Assembly (NCBI GenBank): GCA_900544305.1
Contig: UQUV01000026.1
Span: 1 to 42,492 of the forward strand
Source of the DNA: an uncultured Porphyromonadaceae bacterium
GTDB taxonomy: Bacteria > Bacteroidota > Bacteroidia > Bacteroidales > Muribaculaceae
Length of the DNA: 42,492 bases
Direction of reading: 5' to 3'
Position numbers and translations under genes: made by a program. Under the pieces are notes generated by a model. It was given only the letters and a program-made list of their open reading frames with translations. It did not search any database and had not been told where the DNA came from. This document shows positions 42,438 to 42,492 of the stretch, one piece after another (position 1 is the stretch's first letter; each line of letters begins with the position of its first letter).

Positions 42438-42492
42438 ATGAAGAGTACATTTTCAGTAATCTACTACCTCAAGCGTCAGGTAGTGAAAAAGG
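42438..42492 (+). CDS. Tyrosine recombinase/integrase, N-terminal fragment
   Basis: Only 18 codons fit before the window ends: MKSTFSVIYYLKRQVVKK. The MKSTF-x3-(Y/F)YLKR opening is the hallmark start of Bacteroidota tyrosine site-specific recombinases with an arm-type DNA-binding domain. These are found on conjugative and mobilisable elements and at invertible promoter or shufflon loci. The catalytic domain lies outside the window, so type and activity cannot be judged. The identification rests on the short N-terminal pattern alone. Confidence 0.72.
   Translation, partial: MKSTFSVIYYLKRQVVKK

Overview
The window is a chromosomal segment of a Bacteroidales bacterium (Bacteroidota). The evidence is a SusC/SusD outer-membrane pair with its usual lipoprotein companions, two secreted proteins whose C-termini look like type IX secretion (T9SS) sorting domains, and a Wzi-like porin. 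Promoters match the Bacteroidota -33/-7 consensus (TTTG, 20 nt, TAnnTTTG), with no purine-rich ribosome binding sites. I cannot name the genus from sequence alone.

Layout. 1-3.5 kb: a tRNA-Lys cut by the left edge, then gpmI, xth and a small cysteine-motif protein, separated by unusual 7-nt repeat arrays. 3.5-6 kb: a secreted 806-aa protein with a T9SS-like tail. 6.2-13.6 kb: a four-gene leftward operon (SusC, SusD, zinc metallopeptidase lipoprotein, DUF4302-like lipoprotein) behind a long AT-rich leader region. 14.4-19.6 kb: tyrS, and upstream of it a tightly overlapping operon of two acyltransferases resembling the glycine-lipid enzymes GlsA/GlsB, a Wzi-like outer-membrane protein and a small lipoprotein. 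19.7-29.3 kb: a putative regulon made of a TPR-sensor histidine kinase and LuxR-type response regulator, a 1888-aa FG-GAP/Fn3 surface protein and a 254-aa secreted YD-repeat-like protein. 29.5-32.5 kb: lpxB and a membrane-anchored MutS-like ATPase. 32.5-37.1 kb: hisG-hisD-hisC-hisB behind a readable histidine leader peptide and attenuator. 37.2-39.1 kb: pfkA and convergent recO. 39.3-40.0 kb: a tiny secreted-peptide ORF and a hypothetical protein. 40.2-40.8 kb: rpsT between two identical tRNA-Glu genes. 41.0-42.5 kb: a short metallophosphoesterase, then the first codons of a Bacteroidota-type tyrosine recombinase running off the right edge, which probably marks the start of a mobile or invertible element.

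The most interesting signal is a perfect 16-bp palindrome, CTACGGATTTCCGTAG. I found it three times, all within 9 kb. Each copy lies upstream of one transcription unit of the 19.7-29.3 kb block, with its centre 68.5, 68.5 and 69.5 nt from the edge of the predicted -7 element. The simplest reading is an operator for the LuxR-type response regulator, which would then control itself, its kinase and two secreted proteins. Other leads are the histidine attenuator, the composite heptanucleotide arrays (two of exactly 77 nt with the same 5+1+4+1 plan), and the possible element boundary at the right end.
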